Both the position numbers and the translations under genes were made by a program. This document shows, in pieces, positions 1 through 11,899 of a stretch of 64,000 nucleotides of DNA (its first letter is position 1; every line of letters starts with the position of its first letter). Origin of the DNA: Thysanoteuthis rhombus (taxonomy: Eukaryota; Mollusca; Cephalopoda; Oegopsida; Thysanoteuthidae); contig OY735209.1 in the NCBI GenBank assembly GCA_963457665.1, positions 8,350,814 through 8,414,813 of the forward strand. Reading direction: 5' to 3'. The notes beneath the pieces were generated by a model. It did no database searches. It was not told the origin of the DNA and worked only from the letters and a program-made list of their open reading frames with translations.

Positions 1-540
1 AAGCGACTATTTAGGGTAGCCGCTTGGACGTAGTGTTGTACTTGAACTAACAAGCCCAACGGAAAGGCAACGTTCCAAAGAGCTGCTTGAATGGAGTGGG
101 GTTAAAGCGGTTATTAGGACGTTCACCTCTCCGGCGGGCTGTTTATTTCAATGGTCAGGAATGATGCTACGTGGAAGCTATTACATTATCGGGCACAGAA
201 TTGATTCCTGCAGCAACCCCATCTTTCTTTAATTGATTATTATATCTACGCTGTCTAGGCCGAGTGATTCATTCTCTGTGTAACAATGGGGGGTAATTTC
301 AAATAGAGTTTTAAATCATGTGATGTACTCATGAATATTTTGTTGGTTTATATATTCATATCTGAGATACATATCCGAAGATATCATAATGAATAAAAAT
401 CCTTTTGTTCAGTTGCTAGGAGCGGAGCCGCGTATAGACTGCTTCCTGATGGATGCTTGTAGGATCCCTGTTCTAAGCTCATCTGCTGCTGAGTAACATC
501 GATGCCGAGCAAAATGAAATTCATACTAAAATGTCTTTAT
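1..540. other. Unassigned sequence, no feature recognised
   Basis: Mixed-composition DNA, less AT-rich than most of the window in its first 230 bases. No reading frame of note, no RNA-like fold and no match to the repeat families seen elsewhere here. It may belong to an element cut by the window edge, but nothing shows that. Confidence 0.4.
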
Positions 541-544
541 CATT

Positions 545-622
545 GTCACACACATATACATATGCATACACACATATATATAAAGAGAGAGTATGTTTGT
601 GTGTATGTGTGTGTGTGTGCGA
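545..622. repeat. Imperfect CA/TA/TG microsatellite
   Basis: Short runs of CA with TA steps are followed by a GA stretch and then TG. Irregular and short, so probably an old array. Confidence 0.8.
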
Positions 623-879
623 GAGAATGTTATGGTGTATGTAGGTAGTGAGGGTACTTAATGATGTTGCAAAAAAAGTTGTTATTTTTTTATTCTGACA
701 CTAAATAATCAAACGACGCATTATGGAAATTTGTCACACTGTTATGTCATCTCACCATTATCTTCCCTGTCCGAATGTATTGATTTCTTTTTATTTGTTC
801 ATGCGGCAAATATATCGAACAGCAACAGAATCTCTACGGAGAATGCATTAACCATGGAATCTGAAGCTTTGAATGTTCG

Positions 880-1046
880 TATCTAGATAGACAGACATAG
901 ATAGATAGATAGATATAAACTGATGGAAAGATATGAACAAATCGAAATAGGCAGATAGATACGAACCAACAGAAATATGTTGTGAGATAGATGGATTGAT
1001 AGATAGTATGAACTGACTGAAATAGATAGACGTGAACTGACTATGA
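880..1046 (+). repeat. GATA-based minisatellite with 'gaactgactgaaatagatag' units
   Basis: GATA runs alternate with a spacer of the type 'gaac-aga/tga-ctgaaatag', giving loosely periodic units of about 30-40 bases. The same spacer occurs inverted at 10456-11040 and 50390-50680. The array leads straight into a family A copy. Confidence 0.8.
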
Positions 1047-1595
1047 TAGATAGGTATCCGTACCTCGTATAAATGAATCGCCCTAGCCCATGCGTTTATC
1101 AGAACTTGATATGTAGAAAAATAATCTGTAAAATAGATATTTTATCTAAAAAAGAGACACACACACAGGCACACTGAGTGAGAAGAATCTCTAGCTCACT
1201 TGGCTGGTTGACTGGGAAGTCCATTTGTGGGGCTATAATGATCCGATATGAACAGACTGGAGTGGATAGATATATCCATACGAACAGGCTGGAATAGATA
1301 GACCGATAGATAGATAAGTATAAATCAATTTTTCAAATATTTATGACTCGAATACTTGCTACAGCGTGACAGTTCGAAACATAGTCTTGCTGATCAATTC
1401 ACTTGTCAAATGAATCCGATCCTCACTAGGCAGTTCATGACTGCGACCTTAATCCATAACAACATGGTGTTAGTGATAAGTATAATTCCATCTAACTCGT
1501 TCTAGGGAAGTATATCTATGCCTCTGTTTCTCTCATACAATCAACGATAGTGGTTTGTATTATATGAATAGCAAGCAGAATAATAAGCTTTGATA
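1047..1595 (+). repeat. Interspersed repeat family A, copy 1
   Basis: Matches the copy at 26745-27375 along its length. Both share a head of the form 'ggtatccgt..ctcg.ata.atgaatc', a middle with 'ccattt..gggac/ct' before 'attcgatatgaa', and a tail with 'tctagggaagtatatctatg'. A GATA minisatellite lies at its head, and GATA units (about 1250-1318) lie inside it before the tail block. No open frame is shared by the copies, so it is likely a non-autonomous element of unknown type. Confidence 0.65.
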
Positions 1596-1599
1596 CTGG

Positions 1600-2040
1600 T
1601 TATCCGTTCTCATGGTTTGTGCTGATTGCTGAAGATAAAAGAGATTGACAAGGCATTTCCTGGTGTTTGCAAGCAGTACCGAGTTGCAACTTCTTTTTTG
1701 CGTTGGTTGAAATTCTATAAGTGACCAAAGGTTATTATGGGTTTGTTTTCAAGTACAAATGCGTACTGGCCCTGGGTCAGTTTTGAAACGTACTTTCATG
1801 ACGCTTCTTTTGTTTCAAGTATATATGTCCATGACCTTGTCGCTTCACTTATGGTTGTCATGAGTGTCTAACAATAGGATTGGTTGATCGGTGCAACTGA
1901 TACTATGAGTGTGACAGACACGGTAGAACGGGAGGAAAGAAAGGTAGTTTAATAATAACGTACGAAGGGAGAGAGAAGAAAAGAAAGTCAGGTTGTTCAA
2001 TGAGGGTAGAAAAAGAGATAAAAGTTAGCTGGGGAGGGGC
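1600..2040. other. Unassigned AT-rich sequence
   Basis: No reading frame, repeat or RNA signal recognised. A purine-rich patch (about 1925-2035) precedes the CA/TA array. Confidence 0.4.
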
Positions 2041-2075
2041 TGATGGTTACTACTGACGCTTTAAGCGTAAACCCC

Positions 2076-2133
2076 CCCACACACACACACTCACACACAT
2101 ATATATATATATATATATATGTATATACATATA

Positions 2134-2187
<54 letters not shown>

Positions 2188-2192
2188 TATAT
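2076..2192. repeat. Compound (CA)n-(TA)n microsatellite
   Basis: CA repeats pass directly into a TA array broken by TG steps. The 145-aa frame over it encodes only repeating HTHT and IYIY residues and is an artefact. Confidence 0.95.
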
Positions 2193-2291
2193 AACTTTTC
2201 CGATTTTTTTAGTCATTTCAGTCACTTATTTCCCAACATCTGTTATTGTAGTTTATATAATTTTGTCCAGTGTTTTTTCTCGCTATTTGTA

Positions 2292-2292
2292 T

Positions 2293-2336
<44 letters not shown>

Positions 2337-2396
2337 GTGTGGGGGGAGAGAAAGAGAGACAGAGAGACAGAGACAGACTGTGAGAGAGAGAGAGAC
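2292..2396. repeat. Compound (CA)n-(GA)n microsatellite
   Basis: About 20 CA units, a short 'tatgtgtgggggg' bridge, then GA/GACA repeats. The CA then GA order follows the polarity seen in other compound arrays here. Confidence 0.95.
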
Positions 2397-2574
2397 AAAT
2401 CACTAGTTAATTCCCATGAAAAATCACGAATAAATTTGAATTTGAATGAGATTATTTTCCTCATGAAAGAAACTACGTAACTCGTTTCAGTGGAAGACTT
2501 TATTGTTTTAAATAGGGTTTAAGGAATTTTTTTGTAGTTACCTACCAGACGAAGAATCCATTTTTACAGAAGGG

Positions 2575-2715
2575 GGGTGGAACAGAAAAAACATGAAGAA
2601 GAAGAAGAAATATAGAAGGAAAGGAAAAGAAGACGAAGAAGAGAAAGAAGACAAAGACGAAAATGAAAACTAGGAAGAAGAAACGAAGAAGAAATGAAAA
2701 AGATAAAAATGAAAA
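2575..2715 (+). repeat. Purine-rich GAA/AGA stretch
   Basis: Nearly all purine on this strand with degenerate GAA triplets and only scattered pyrimidines. No coding reading. Confidence 0.85.
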
Positions 2716-3895
2716 AAATGTCGACGGAAACGTTAACTTATTAATGTCTAGTAGAAGGTTTCAAGCCCATTTATATTCATTACTGCAATATTGACCGCAT
2801 TTGAAATGTGAACTTTGGCACAAAAGGTAAGCCAAGTGCGTTGAATTATGCACATGTTGCTAGGAATAGACCAGTGATTCCAAAAGTGGGCGTTACCACC
2901 TCTAGGATGTGATAGAAAACTCAAGGGTTGCTAGAAGGCAAAGGGACAATAGGGGCTTTGGAAAACAAGGGCTGTCGTTTGGGTATAGAGTGAAGACTAC
3001 AAATCGATACCTGTTAGGCATAAAGTCATATCATATTTTTTCTTTCTATAGGAAACAATCAAGCACTTTTAGATTCTTTTGTACAGTCATATTTTTAAAT
3101 ATAAAATAAAAGCTTGGATTTCAAACGATTATTGAAATCTAATTTTTCAATGTTATATTTTTGACTAACTTTACCGGTATAGTTGCTGATATAATTTAAG
3201 GTTTTTTTTAAGTTGTTATTTTGAAATTTGTTTTCTTTTAGAGCAGCAAAGCTTCATTCATTTTCATTTCAAAGCTTGAGAACTCTGCGTTATGTTTCAT
3301 GGAGTGTTCAAGCATCAAAATACAGCAAAGAAAACTAAACGCTGCAGTTGTAAAAATTAACTTTGAAAACGGTTCGTCGGACCGTTATTATTCGCAGTCT
3401 CTCAAATACTATAAAAGACGACAGTAGTCCGAGAGGATTAATAAAACACTGGTATAGATGGTTGGTAAAAAGTCGCCAAGTGGTGAGTTTTGGCGAGGAA
3501 AGTGCTGGTATGTTTCGAATAGAATCATTGTGGAGGGAGCGGATGGATATTGTTTTTGTAACGCAGAAGAGACAAATATGCGAGAACTGAGGCAAAAAAT
3601 CACATTGGACGATTCAAATAATGCCAAAGGAGCAACTTGCTGTGACTAATGCATGGATTTTAGCTGAAAAATTGCCATGATTGAAACTCAATGTTGCTAA
3701 CTCAAAAATATCTTCATACTATGTTTACCACCGGAAATCGCTAAATAAAAAAAAAGATAGACAAACAATGGCCAAAAATATATTTTAAAAATCGCTAAAA
3801 AGAGTTTTTTTCAAGCACTTCAGTGCCACATTAGCAATTTTCGCACTGTTGAATTTCTATTTGTCAAAGAAGGAATTCCGTCTGAAGGGAGAGAT
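2716..3895. other. Unassigned AT-rich sequence
   Basis: Contains short open frames (for example 3363-3590, plus) with no recognisable domain and none of the surrounding signals expected of an exon. Around 3740-3860 the text 'aaaatcgctaaa..' resembles pieces near 37770-37870 ('aaaatcgctgaaa', 'ttcgcactg'), suggesting a degraded repeat. Confidence 0.35.
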
Positions 3896-3899
3896 TAAA

Positions 3900-4020
3900 C
3901 ACCAATGTTAATATTTATTATTAGTCTAGTAAACCTTCACTGCTGTATAGTGAGTTCGGTCCTCAATGGTTGTCTCACAATAGTGGCCTTGTGCCAGACT
4001 AAGCTAAGTTTAGTAAGTAC
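3900..4020 (+). repeat. Possible tail of a 5S-derived SINE
   Basis: The block 'ggccttgtgccagact' at 3982-3997 also occurs, inverted, just downstream of the 5S-like segment at 33333-33412, where the complementary strand continues with a similar '..gcaaagctta'. No 5S-like head is visible here, so this would be a 5'-truncated copy. Confidence 0.4.
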
Positions 4021-4194
4021 CTTTAAATAATGAATAATGATTCTTGTAACCTGCATTGATGGGTAGTGTGAAGAATAAACGTTTTCGACGTTTCAGTTGA
4101 GGTATTTGAAACGATGTTATGGTGGAATGCGAAGAATCCCCCAGGGTAGCAAGCTTTCAGTAGAACAAACTCAACATTTAAGAAAATCCCATTA

Positions 4195-4640
4195 CTCTTG
4201 AAAAGGTGGGGTCTACCACCGATGCACTCATCCCCGATAATCACCTATGGAACTGAAACATTGAGCTTTAGCAAAAGATTGACCCTCAAACCTAGAATTA
4301 TGCAACGCACAGATTAGAGAACCGTGCTCAACATCACATGGAGGGATTACAAATTAGCACAGTGCGTTAAAAAAATGGGGGTTAGGAATATCATATAATC
4401 CATTCGGAAATTCAAATGGCGATGGGCTGGTAATTTTGCCTGGGTGTTGGACAACCGCTTGACATCGCGACTCAAAACGCAGATCTCCGGCGATCATATG
4501 CGAAACTGTGAGTGGCAAAATAATAAGATGGCGTGACGAACTAGATAGAAAGTTAAGAAAATATTGGCTCTGCAAGAAAATATTGGCAAATCCTGGGGAA
4601 AGTCCAAGGACGGACGCTAAAAGCCTGATGATGATAAAAA
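4195..4640 (+). mobile_element. RTE-like LINE (family R1), 3' coding end, degenerate
   Basis: Conceptual reading in shifting frames gives the R1 C-terminal order: an 'IITYGTETLSF' block after the thumb region, then 'FKWRWAGNFAWVLDNRLTSRL', then a 'GDHMRNC' block and a short TGATGATGAT tail. The comparison standard is the better copy at 45338-46022. Several frame changes and stops make it inactive. It is 5'-truncated, as is usual for LINE copies. Confidence 0.75.
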
Positions 4641-4649
4641 TCACTTTGT

Positions 4650-6480
4650 ATTGATCCGTACCCCTTGTCTCTTCCATTTAATTTCTTGTCCCTCTTTCCC
4701 TGATCCCATCACAATTTATTAGTACTCCTTCCTTCTTTTTTTTTGAAATCAGTATTCAATCTTATTATGTTCACTAATATCGTTATTTTGAATTCAAATT
4801 TTATAACTCTGTGGAATTACTTCAAACTTATGGCTTTAATTATTTAAAAGACAGTTATTGCAATTAATCTATTTTCGAGCCAATCAACTTTTATATTGAT
4901 AGAAATCAACTATAGAAGGCGCTTGACTCGAAAATTGTTTCGGTTCCTCTCAGTGTCATACAGAACATGCTTATAAAATTGTTATTTAGCCTTCTGCCAA
5001 ACTCTAGAATTAACTTTGTTTTCGTGCGTTTACCATTCAACCTCACCGAAAATCGATGTGCCATTGCACATAAAACGATAGAGTACGCAAAAACTGATGA
5101 CGAGTCAAACAACACGAAAAATGGTAGTGTCAGATTTCTTTGATACCATGAATAGAATAGAAAGGAATAGATTTTTATTTCACCAAACAAACAATTAGAA
5201 TTTAATGTTCGTATATCTATTCCTAAGTAAAAGAACTGATGATTAATTTTTAAATTGTGTTTCTTGTGATATTTCGTTTGTTTCAAAGTTTAAATGTATT
5301 TTTCTTCAAAATTGAATTCCCAACTGATAAAGAGTCGAAGTGTGATACGTAGTTTGGGAATGATATTGCATAGAAAAATGATTCTATTCCGTTCACCTTT
5401 TAGATTTCAATTAAGAAAGGGAGTTTTGTCCTAGCACAGACGAGCTTTTCCTTATTAGTTTTCTTGACTTTATTTCCAAACAATTTTCTTGACAGTTAAA
5501 TCTATTTTTAGTTCGTGAATTGTTGCCGGAATGAAATTTGAACTGAATTTGAATTGAACATTTGCAAAGCTTAGGTCGATATGTTCTCTGGCCTTCCGTT
5601 ACTGTACCAAGGTTGCTCTGCTCTAGTTTTCACAACATCTTTTGTTCGGCTAGGTTGGGAAGCAGCCTAAAGTCGATAAGACGCCAGTTACGTCATTTAT
5701 TTAGTCAAGCGCTTGGAGAAAGCAAGCTGCGAGAGAGGAACGTTATTTTTTGTTGTAAAAGCGTCGTATGGATTATGCATAAATTAAAGAGAGGAAAGTG
5801 TTACATGCGCAGCGTTTTCAGCGTTTCAAGTTGCATCAGCCGTAATGACTAAGCTTCTGGAAGAAACGAATTTTGATTGGTTGTTTCAGAGATTGTTTTG
5901 GCCAATTGGAGGTAAATTTGTAAAAGTTTGTACAGTCTAGATATGATTACTGAATATCGACAGTTTTCACGATAGGGATGGTGAAAATTGCTTTTGATCG
6001 GAAGAAATAGGAAAAAAACAACTTTCATCTCAAATCTATAACATAGCAGTACGTGATGAATAAACCAAAAATGCATACGACGGAGAAAGAAAAAATTGGA
6101 AGTAGCCTAAACAACTGTACCATGTGAGAATTTGTGAGAATTTGAAGTTTTTAAGGGGTTTCTCAAGTTGAAAGCTTATTATTTTTTGGAAATTTTAGCG
6201 AACAAACTAACCACAGAATGATCTTACATGCGATTTTCTTTTCATTTGTTTGTTTATATCTTTGTTCCTTTATTTTCGTTCAAATGGGATGATCTCATTG
6301 GTTGATTTATCTTCATATTGTGACATCACACTAGAAATTACGTCATAGAAACTCTTCATTTCTGATCACACATTAAAACAGTTTGAGATGACTTGAAATT
6401 AGGATACTTGAATTATCAAACAATAAATTACCTAATAAAAAAGCTTTACGCTCTTTAATGCCGACCCATACCTGGTGGAA
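4650..6480. other. Unassigned AT-rich sequence
   Basis: About 1.8 kb with no recognised repeat or RNA. The minus frame 4906-5286 (126 aa) is the longest frame not explained by a simple repeat or known element in this stretch. It has no identifiable domain and an ordinary AT-driven composition, so it is not called a gene. Confidence 0.35.
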
Positions 6481-6487
6481 CCAAGCG

Positions 6488-6490
<3 letters not shown>

Positions 6491-6538
<48 letters not shown>

Positions 6539-6545
6539 GTATGTA
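6491..6545. repeat. (TA)n array with TATG tail
   Basis: About 18 TA units followed by five GTAT units. Confidence 0.95.
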
Positions 6546-7027
6546 TATCTTTGCCGATCAATCTTAGTTTGTTCATTACCCATAGCTATCAGCCTTCCAG
6601 TCTGTTTCTATTTATTTTCATTATCTTGGTTTCATCCTTTCTATCAAACTATACGTCCATCACAGTTGGCTCAGATCTATCTATCTCAGTACCATAATAC
6701 GTATCTATCTATATTATTTTCTTCCAAACAATTTCTACCCCTCTCCCATCTCTCTTGATCTCACTCCCCTTCTCTCCTTCAATCGAAGGAGTTCGTATGT
6801 ATGGATTCCTAACTTTTTCCCCCCAAAGAAGCTTACTTGAGAACGTATCAGCTGCAAAGGAAGCTTACAGATTGATTCGTGAAGTTTTGGGTCGATTCGT
6901 TGATATAAACTGATTGATCTACAGATACAAACACTCTCTTACACACTACCACACACTCGCACATACGAAAGAGACAAGGGGGTAGAAATTTATACAGAGA
7001 GAAAAGGAGATGAGAACAGACTGACTT

Positions 7028-7037
7028 ATATACATAC

Positions 7038-7106
<69 letters not shown>

Positions 7107-7125
7107 TGTGTGTGTGTGTATCATG
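7028..7125. repeat. (CATA)n-(TA)n-(TG)n compound array
   Basis: CATA units, about 26 TA units, then a short TG run. Confidence 0.95.
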
Positions 7126-7129
7126 TTGA

Positions 7130-7250
7130 CTCATATATATACACTCACACACTCATATACGAATATGCCTCTACTCACACTCCTATCCACTTGATATGCA
7201 CACGCACATGTACGTACACACACACACACACACACACACACATATGTATG
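7130..7250. repeat. CA-rich microsatellite
   Basis: Interrupted CA runs, with an uninterrupted stretch of about 24 bases near 7217-7240. Confidence 0.85.
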
Positions 7251-7261
7251 TGCGTGTGTTT

Positions 7262-7600
7262 CATCAGCAGCAGCTGCAGCCTCTTGATGTCCGTCGTTGG
7301 ACATCGACCTTCCCCAGGATTCGCCACAGTTCTCTATCATGGGCGTAGTGGAACCAATACTGTCTGAATTTCTCGTCTCTCCATCTAATACTCTGGTGAC
7401 CCGGGGTGGCGCAAGTGGTCTCTGGGGATCCATGTCATGAGTCGTGATGTCCATCGGTTGTCTGTCATTCTTGCTACATGACCAGCCCATTGTCATTTGA
7501 GTTTTTCAATGGATTTTATGTCTCGAACTGTAGTCTTCTCTCAGATGTATTGTGCTGTCCTGTGGTCTCTCCATAAGAGACAGACCCGCAAATATATATG
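7262..7600 (-). mobile_element. RTE-like LINE (family R1), 3' end
   Basis: The strand given reads as the reverse of the R1 C-terminus: 'tccgtcgttggacatcgacc' (end of coding), then '..ggggatccatgtcatgag' and '..catgaccagcccattg' (the GHVAR block). On the minus strand this yields 'MTMGWSCSKNDRQPMDITTH' in one frame, the out-of-frame image of the 'GHVARMKDNRW' block. The 3' tail is CAG/CAT-rich (7258-7280). It is 5'-truncated and frameshifted. Confidence 0.85.
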
Positions 7601-7604
7601 AGTA

Positions 7605-8034
7605 ATTGCGATCAAAGATGGATAAACTTTTGCTCGCCTCATTGTCTTTATATACTACTACAATGATCAGTTGTTGTTTATAAGTCATCAATTCTCTGAA
7701 GGGGGAAAATTCTTTCTAAGACTAATTCTGAAATCGATTAACAGCGCTTGTAGAGGAATTCAGTGAGCCAAGGAAAGAATGGTCAAAGAGAGATTGACTA
7801 CTTTTCTTTTTCTTGAAAATTGGTTCGTAGAACTTTTAAAGATAGTAAGAAAAAATATAGAAAAAGGGCGAAAAGAAAAGAATATATTTTTCTTTTTCAC
7901 GTCACACTACGTCATATCATTTTTTTGGATCAATTCTCGAGATAGAAAATAGAAAGTACAAAAAAGAAAGAAGAGAGAGAGAGAAAAAGAAAGAAAGAAA
8001 GCAGAGTATACAGTTTTGAAAATTGATATATAGA

Positions 8035-8035
<1 letters not shown>
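7605..8035. other. Unassigned, purine-rich at its end
   Basis: No coding or RNA signal. 7960-8005 is a GAAA/GAGA stretch leading to the next TA array. Confidence 0.4.
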
Positions 8036-8038
<3 letters not shown>

Positions 8039-8110
<72 letters not shown>

Positions 8111-8135
8111 ATGTGTGTATGTTTGTGTGTGGGGG
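8039..8135. repeat. Compound (TA)n-(TG)n array
   Basis: About 20 TA units, a GTATATATA interruption, then TG units. Confidence 0.95.
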
Positions 8136-8679
8136 TGTATGTGTAACTTTTTCATCAGCAATTGAATTATAGAGCATTTTGGGCAATGTTTTCTGATTTA
8201 TTGAAGCAATCTTTATTTTTGGACACGGATTAGCTTGAAAACTCGGTTTGAAACAGTTTTATTACAGAGGAAAATGTATACAAATCGCAGACTTTGAAGA
8301 GAATCTCTCCTTTTTTCCTATTTTTATTCTTAAGCTTGAACGGTGTTTATTCTGATTCTGATGCATAGGTTTTCCTTCGTGATTTATTTTCGAGAAACAA
8401 TTTCTCTTTATCGCAGTTCGGGGAATTGTTTTGCGTCAAATCACTCCGTACGATTTTGTTTTAGTTCTTTTGTTGTTCCATATTTTGTAAACAGACCGGT
8501 TATCAGACATTAATGCCTTTTTGCTCTTCCTTCGTTTGCCTTTTCCTTCTTTGATAATTCGTCTTTAATCCTCGTTTATTTTCTTGGTGTGTTTCTGCCT
8601 CCATATTTTTCCCTCGTACAACGGACCAATAACCCGTCAGCACCAACGGAACACATTCCTCTGCCATTACTATTGTCAT

Positions 8680-9125
8680 TATGGCTGAGAATATTATGAG
8701 AATCAGTGCATTTTGAGCTACGATACGGGAAGGTAAGAGTAAAGATTCTTGGGTCCATCTCAAAAAGTCATTTAGATTAATCGAGAACTTTAGAAGATAT
8801 TGAATGGAGACACATGAGTGAATACATAAATATAAAATGTAAATATTTGTCTATCAAAACTGTATTTGCCTTGAAATTCCACCAATTTTCATTTACTCCA
8901 TGGTCCACTGATCTAAAGAACTCCATTGAAATTCATCGAGAACTTTTGGATATATGGTGTGGAAATATATAGCTACGATGCAGGCGAGATGACTTTGAAA
9001 AAATCTGCCTCAAAATCTAATCAGTTCTAAAGTATTGTCCTATCCTTCCACAAAATGCCATTGAAATTAATCGAGAACTTTTGGATATATTTTGTGAACA
9101 GACAGACACGAGAGAATACTCATAC
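8680..9125 (+). repeat. Family B repeat, three partial copies in tandem
   Basis: The phrase 'attaatcgagaacttt' or a close variant occurs near 8776, 8932 and 9076, each followed by 'gga/ga-tat..tg.g.a'. The first copy is preceded by 'gagctacgata..gggaaggta' and 'gattcttgggtccatct'. The same blocks occur inverted and in the same relative order at 12300-12480. Function unknown and non-coding. Confidence 0.65.
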
Positions 9126-9371
9126 ACCTTCTCCAAGTTTATTGCCAGAGTTTTAGAAAAAAACTACTCCACTAATAAGTCCCGACACCTGTTGTTTTTT
9201 TGTTGATTGGGCTTCGTCTCTTTATAAATGATTCACGAGAGGCAGACGACATAGTTCCTAATGGACGACGGACAGTAGCCTTGTATCACAATCACTTAGT
9301 GATGACAGAAAAGGTTCGTTACTGTCGTTGCATGATATTACAGTATATATTAGGTTGCTGTGTTTGTTTGT

Positions 9372-9770
9372 CATTATTGGAAACTGTCAACTAAAACTGT
9401 CATCAGAATTGTCAACATAAGTCTCTTCAGTTTTTAAATCTGTCCGCCTGACCAGCTTACTATCTATCTACCATTCGTACAGGCCGCACCAGAGAAGCTA
9501 GTGTGATTTCAACATTTGCTCCTTATCATGTCAAGAAAAAGACTTTCCATTTTTTTTAATCACCACCCCCCATGCTAGATTTGCAATGTAAGCTTTAGCT
9601 AAATCGATCACTTAGCCTGTGTCCGGAAGCATTCAAACTTATTTTGTTTGTTGATTTTTTTTTTTACATTCAGAATGTCCAGGCGAGGGAAGTGACTTAT
9701 CCATTTATCACTCACCTTTCCCCAATTTATCGAATCGATCACCCCCAACACAACAAGCGAATAAGTTTGT
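9372..9770 (-). mobile_element. Family C MITE-like element
   Basis: Inverted relative to the plus copies at 51825-52252 and 56465-56925. It runs from 'tattggaaactgtcaac' through 'aaactgtca..agaattgtc', a 'ggccgcacc..agctag' block and a C-rich patch, to 'ttatcg..gatcacccccaac'. It has no coding capacity. The terminal inverted repeat motif (C)AATAGAAA..GTCA is diverged. Confidence 0.6.
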
Positions 9771-9849
9771 GAAAAATTAATATCTTTGATTCGTTTGTAC
9801 CCATTCGTTTTTGTATCTTTTTTTTCTCAATTCGGGATTTTTAGTGATC

Positions 9850-9995
9850 ACTTTCCAAACAAAGAGCGAGTGAAATAGCTTATTAATTGAACACCAGCTC
9901 ACCTCAATGCCTCATTTTTTTTTCTTTTGAATTTCCAATCAATCACTTCCAACGTGGCATGCTGCCAAAAGACGTCGGTCACATACATATGGTTT
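9850..9995 (-). mobile_element. Second, partial family C copy
   Basis: Repeats the inner part of family C: 'tagtgatcac', 'agcgagtgaaatagctta', 'caatcacttccaacgtggca' and 'tgctgccaaaagac'. It lies directly beside the copy at 9372-9770 in the same orientation. Confidence 0.6.
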
Positions 9996-9999
9996 CTTT

Positions 10000-10360
10000 C
10001 GAGCGACTAAACCAGACCCGCATCTCCTCCGTTGCTTTCAAACTGAACGAACCTACGGTTGACCTCAATCGGAAGTTGTTTTGAATTCGGGAACGAATTG
10101 CGTAAATCTGTTTACATGAATTATCTCCCTTTGATCTCCATATTACGCATTACAGATTGATATTACTCAATGTTGTAACTTGCAGCTGCCTGTTCCTTCT
10201 TTTGCATTGGCGACAGAGATTCTCTCCAATGATGAAACGTCTTAGGAGATCAGCTCTCAGATATAGTCTGCATTTTTTTGGATTTCCCATGATAACTTGC
10301 AGCTGCTGCTTGAAATCGTTTCATCTATCCAACAACAGCGTCTCTGGAACCATCAAACTA
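10000..10360. other. Unassigned sequence
   Basis: No repeat, frame or RNA recognised. Confidence 0.4.
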
Positions 10361-10365
10361 TCTAT

Positions 10366-10367
<2 letters not shown>

Positions 10368-10455
<88 letters not shown>
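10368..10455. repeat. Pure (TA)44 array
   Basis: Uninterrupted alternating TA over 88 bases, followed directly by ATCT minisatellite. Confidence 0.97.
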
Positions 10456-10458
<3 letters not shown>

Positions 10459-10575
10459 ACAATCTATCAATCTATCCATTTTTGCTCTTTATCTATTTCT
10501 AATTATCAATCTATCTGTTCATATCTATCTATCCAAATCTATCAAAATATCAATCTATCTATCAATTGTAGTTTA

Positions 10576-10618
<43 letters not shown>

Positions 10619-11042
10619 GAGTTTTTGTGTGCATGTTGTTTATACCTATCTATCCATCAATCTATCCACTAATCAACAGATTTTTTTTATACCTATGTAT
10701 CTATCTATGAATCTATCTACTGATATGTGTGGGTGTGCGTGTGTGGGGGGGTGCGTTGCATGTTGTTCATATCTATCTATGTATACATCTCAGTCTGTTC
10801 ATATTTATCGATCTCAGTCTATTTATATCTATGTATGTATCTTTCTCAGTCTGTGAATATACATCTGTCTATCCATCTATCTGTATCCATCTATCTCTGT
10901 ATATCAGTCCATTTCTATCCATCTATCTATCACAATCTGTTCATATCTATCTATCTATCTATCTATCTATTTCAGTTTCTCCACATCTCTCCATCTATCA
11001 CGATCTATTCATATCTATCTATCTATCTATCCATCTATCTGT
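10456..11042 (-). repeat. ATCT (GATA) minisatellite with 'cagtctgttcatat' spacer
   Basis: Runs of ATCT alternate with 'ttcatat' and 'tcagtctgt' spacers, in the opposite orientation to 880-1046. A second TA array (10579-10612) is embedded. All frames over it encode LSIYLSIY-type repeats and are artefacts. Confidence 0.85.
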
Positions 11043-11049
11043 TTGTCTT

Positions 11050-11560
11050 GTCCTGTGTTCTCTCCACAAATTGATTAAAATTTTGGTGAAAAGCACTCAA
11101 CTGATCAAACAAACGATTTGATAGAAATATCTGAAAATGGTAATTCAAAAAAGTTAATTAGAAAATTGGATTTATGAGAGATCTGCCAGAAAGTCTCCAA
11201 ATAACATTCAGGAATCAGTGGGAGTGCGATTGAATTCTCTTGTTATCTTCCACAACCTCCTGTCTCTAAGAGTCTGAATTCTCGATTACATCAACAATCG
11301 CATTTGACTGCAAGTCTCTGCTCAACTGAGTGACACAGCGTCTCTTTTACACAGACAAGGAAGGATAATCGTGCCATGGAAAAAAAAATCAGTCAAATGT
11401 CACATTTGTTTCATTCTTTTTGAGGAATGAATTTGAATTTAGAAAAATTTGGTTTCTGTAAAGATATTATTAACGAAAAAACACGTGTCGTTCATGATAA
11501 AAGAATGAAAAATTCAGATATACAAAAAAAAAGACGTGGAGATACTTAGGTACTTCGATG
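11050..11560. other. Unassigned AT-rich sequence
   Basis: No recognised feature. The text around 11180-11220 weakly echoes family B but is too degraded to call. Confidence 0.35.
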
Positions 11561-11574
11561 AGCCTGTAATCTAA

Positions 11575-11770
11575 TGACGCTTTTATTTTACGTCACAAAT
11601 TTTGATTTCTATATGTGTCCCGTACCTTTACTAGACGTCGCTTTTCGGTCGGTCGGTTCAAGTTACGTTAAACATCAGAAAGACGTAGGGGGAGAATGCA
11701 TGACGTCATTGGAAGAATATCTACTCCGATCAATATATGACGTATCAAGCGTTTGTATTAATAGCTAAAA
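11575..11770 (+). repeat. Family D repeat with GGTCGGTCGG core
   Basis: Contains 'actagacgtcgcttttcggt' followed by more GGTCGGT, and 'tgacgtcatt' about 50 bases on. The same order (CTAGTAGGCGCTTTTCGGTC..., then GACGTCATT) occurs at 17222-17420. The inverted core is seen near 41689 and 63418. Non-coding and of unknown type. Confidence 0.55.
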
Positions 11771-11899
11771 CTATCTGAAAATGGCCAAAATCGACTATTT
11801 TTATCTATTTCCAGCCAACTCTATAGCTGAAATGTAATATACTCATTTTATGCTCACTTTAAGAAATAACCATACCTTAAGCCTCCAGAACAAAATATT

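Noticed and set aside
2043-2480. 145-aa frame with HTHT and IYIY repeats
   Set aside because: Translated CA/TA microsatellite. The same applies to the [12 protein letters not shown] and LSIY frames at 6458, 7110, 10157, 10729, 14618, 15920, 34245, 37105, 44543, 46157, 52327 and 61808.
4906-5286. 126-aa minus frame
   Set aside because: No domain, no splice-like or promoter context; its length is expected by chance in 64 kb of six-frame sequence.
7262-7496. 121-aa minus frame with acidic and TH-rich ends
   Set aside because: Out-of-frame reading of an R1 LINE 3' end joined to CA repeats. The frame at 44115-44324 with poly-D is the same kind of artefact.
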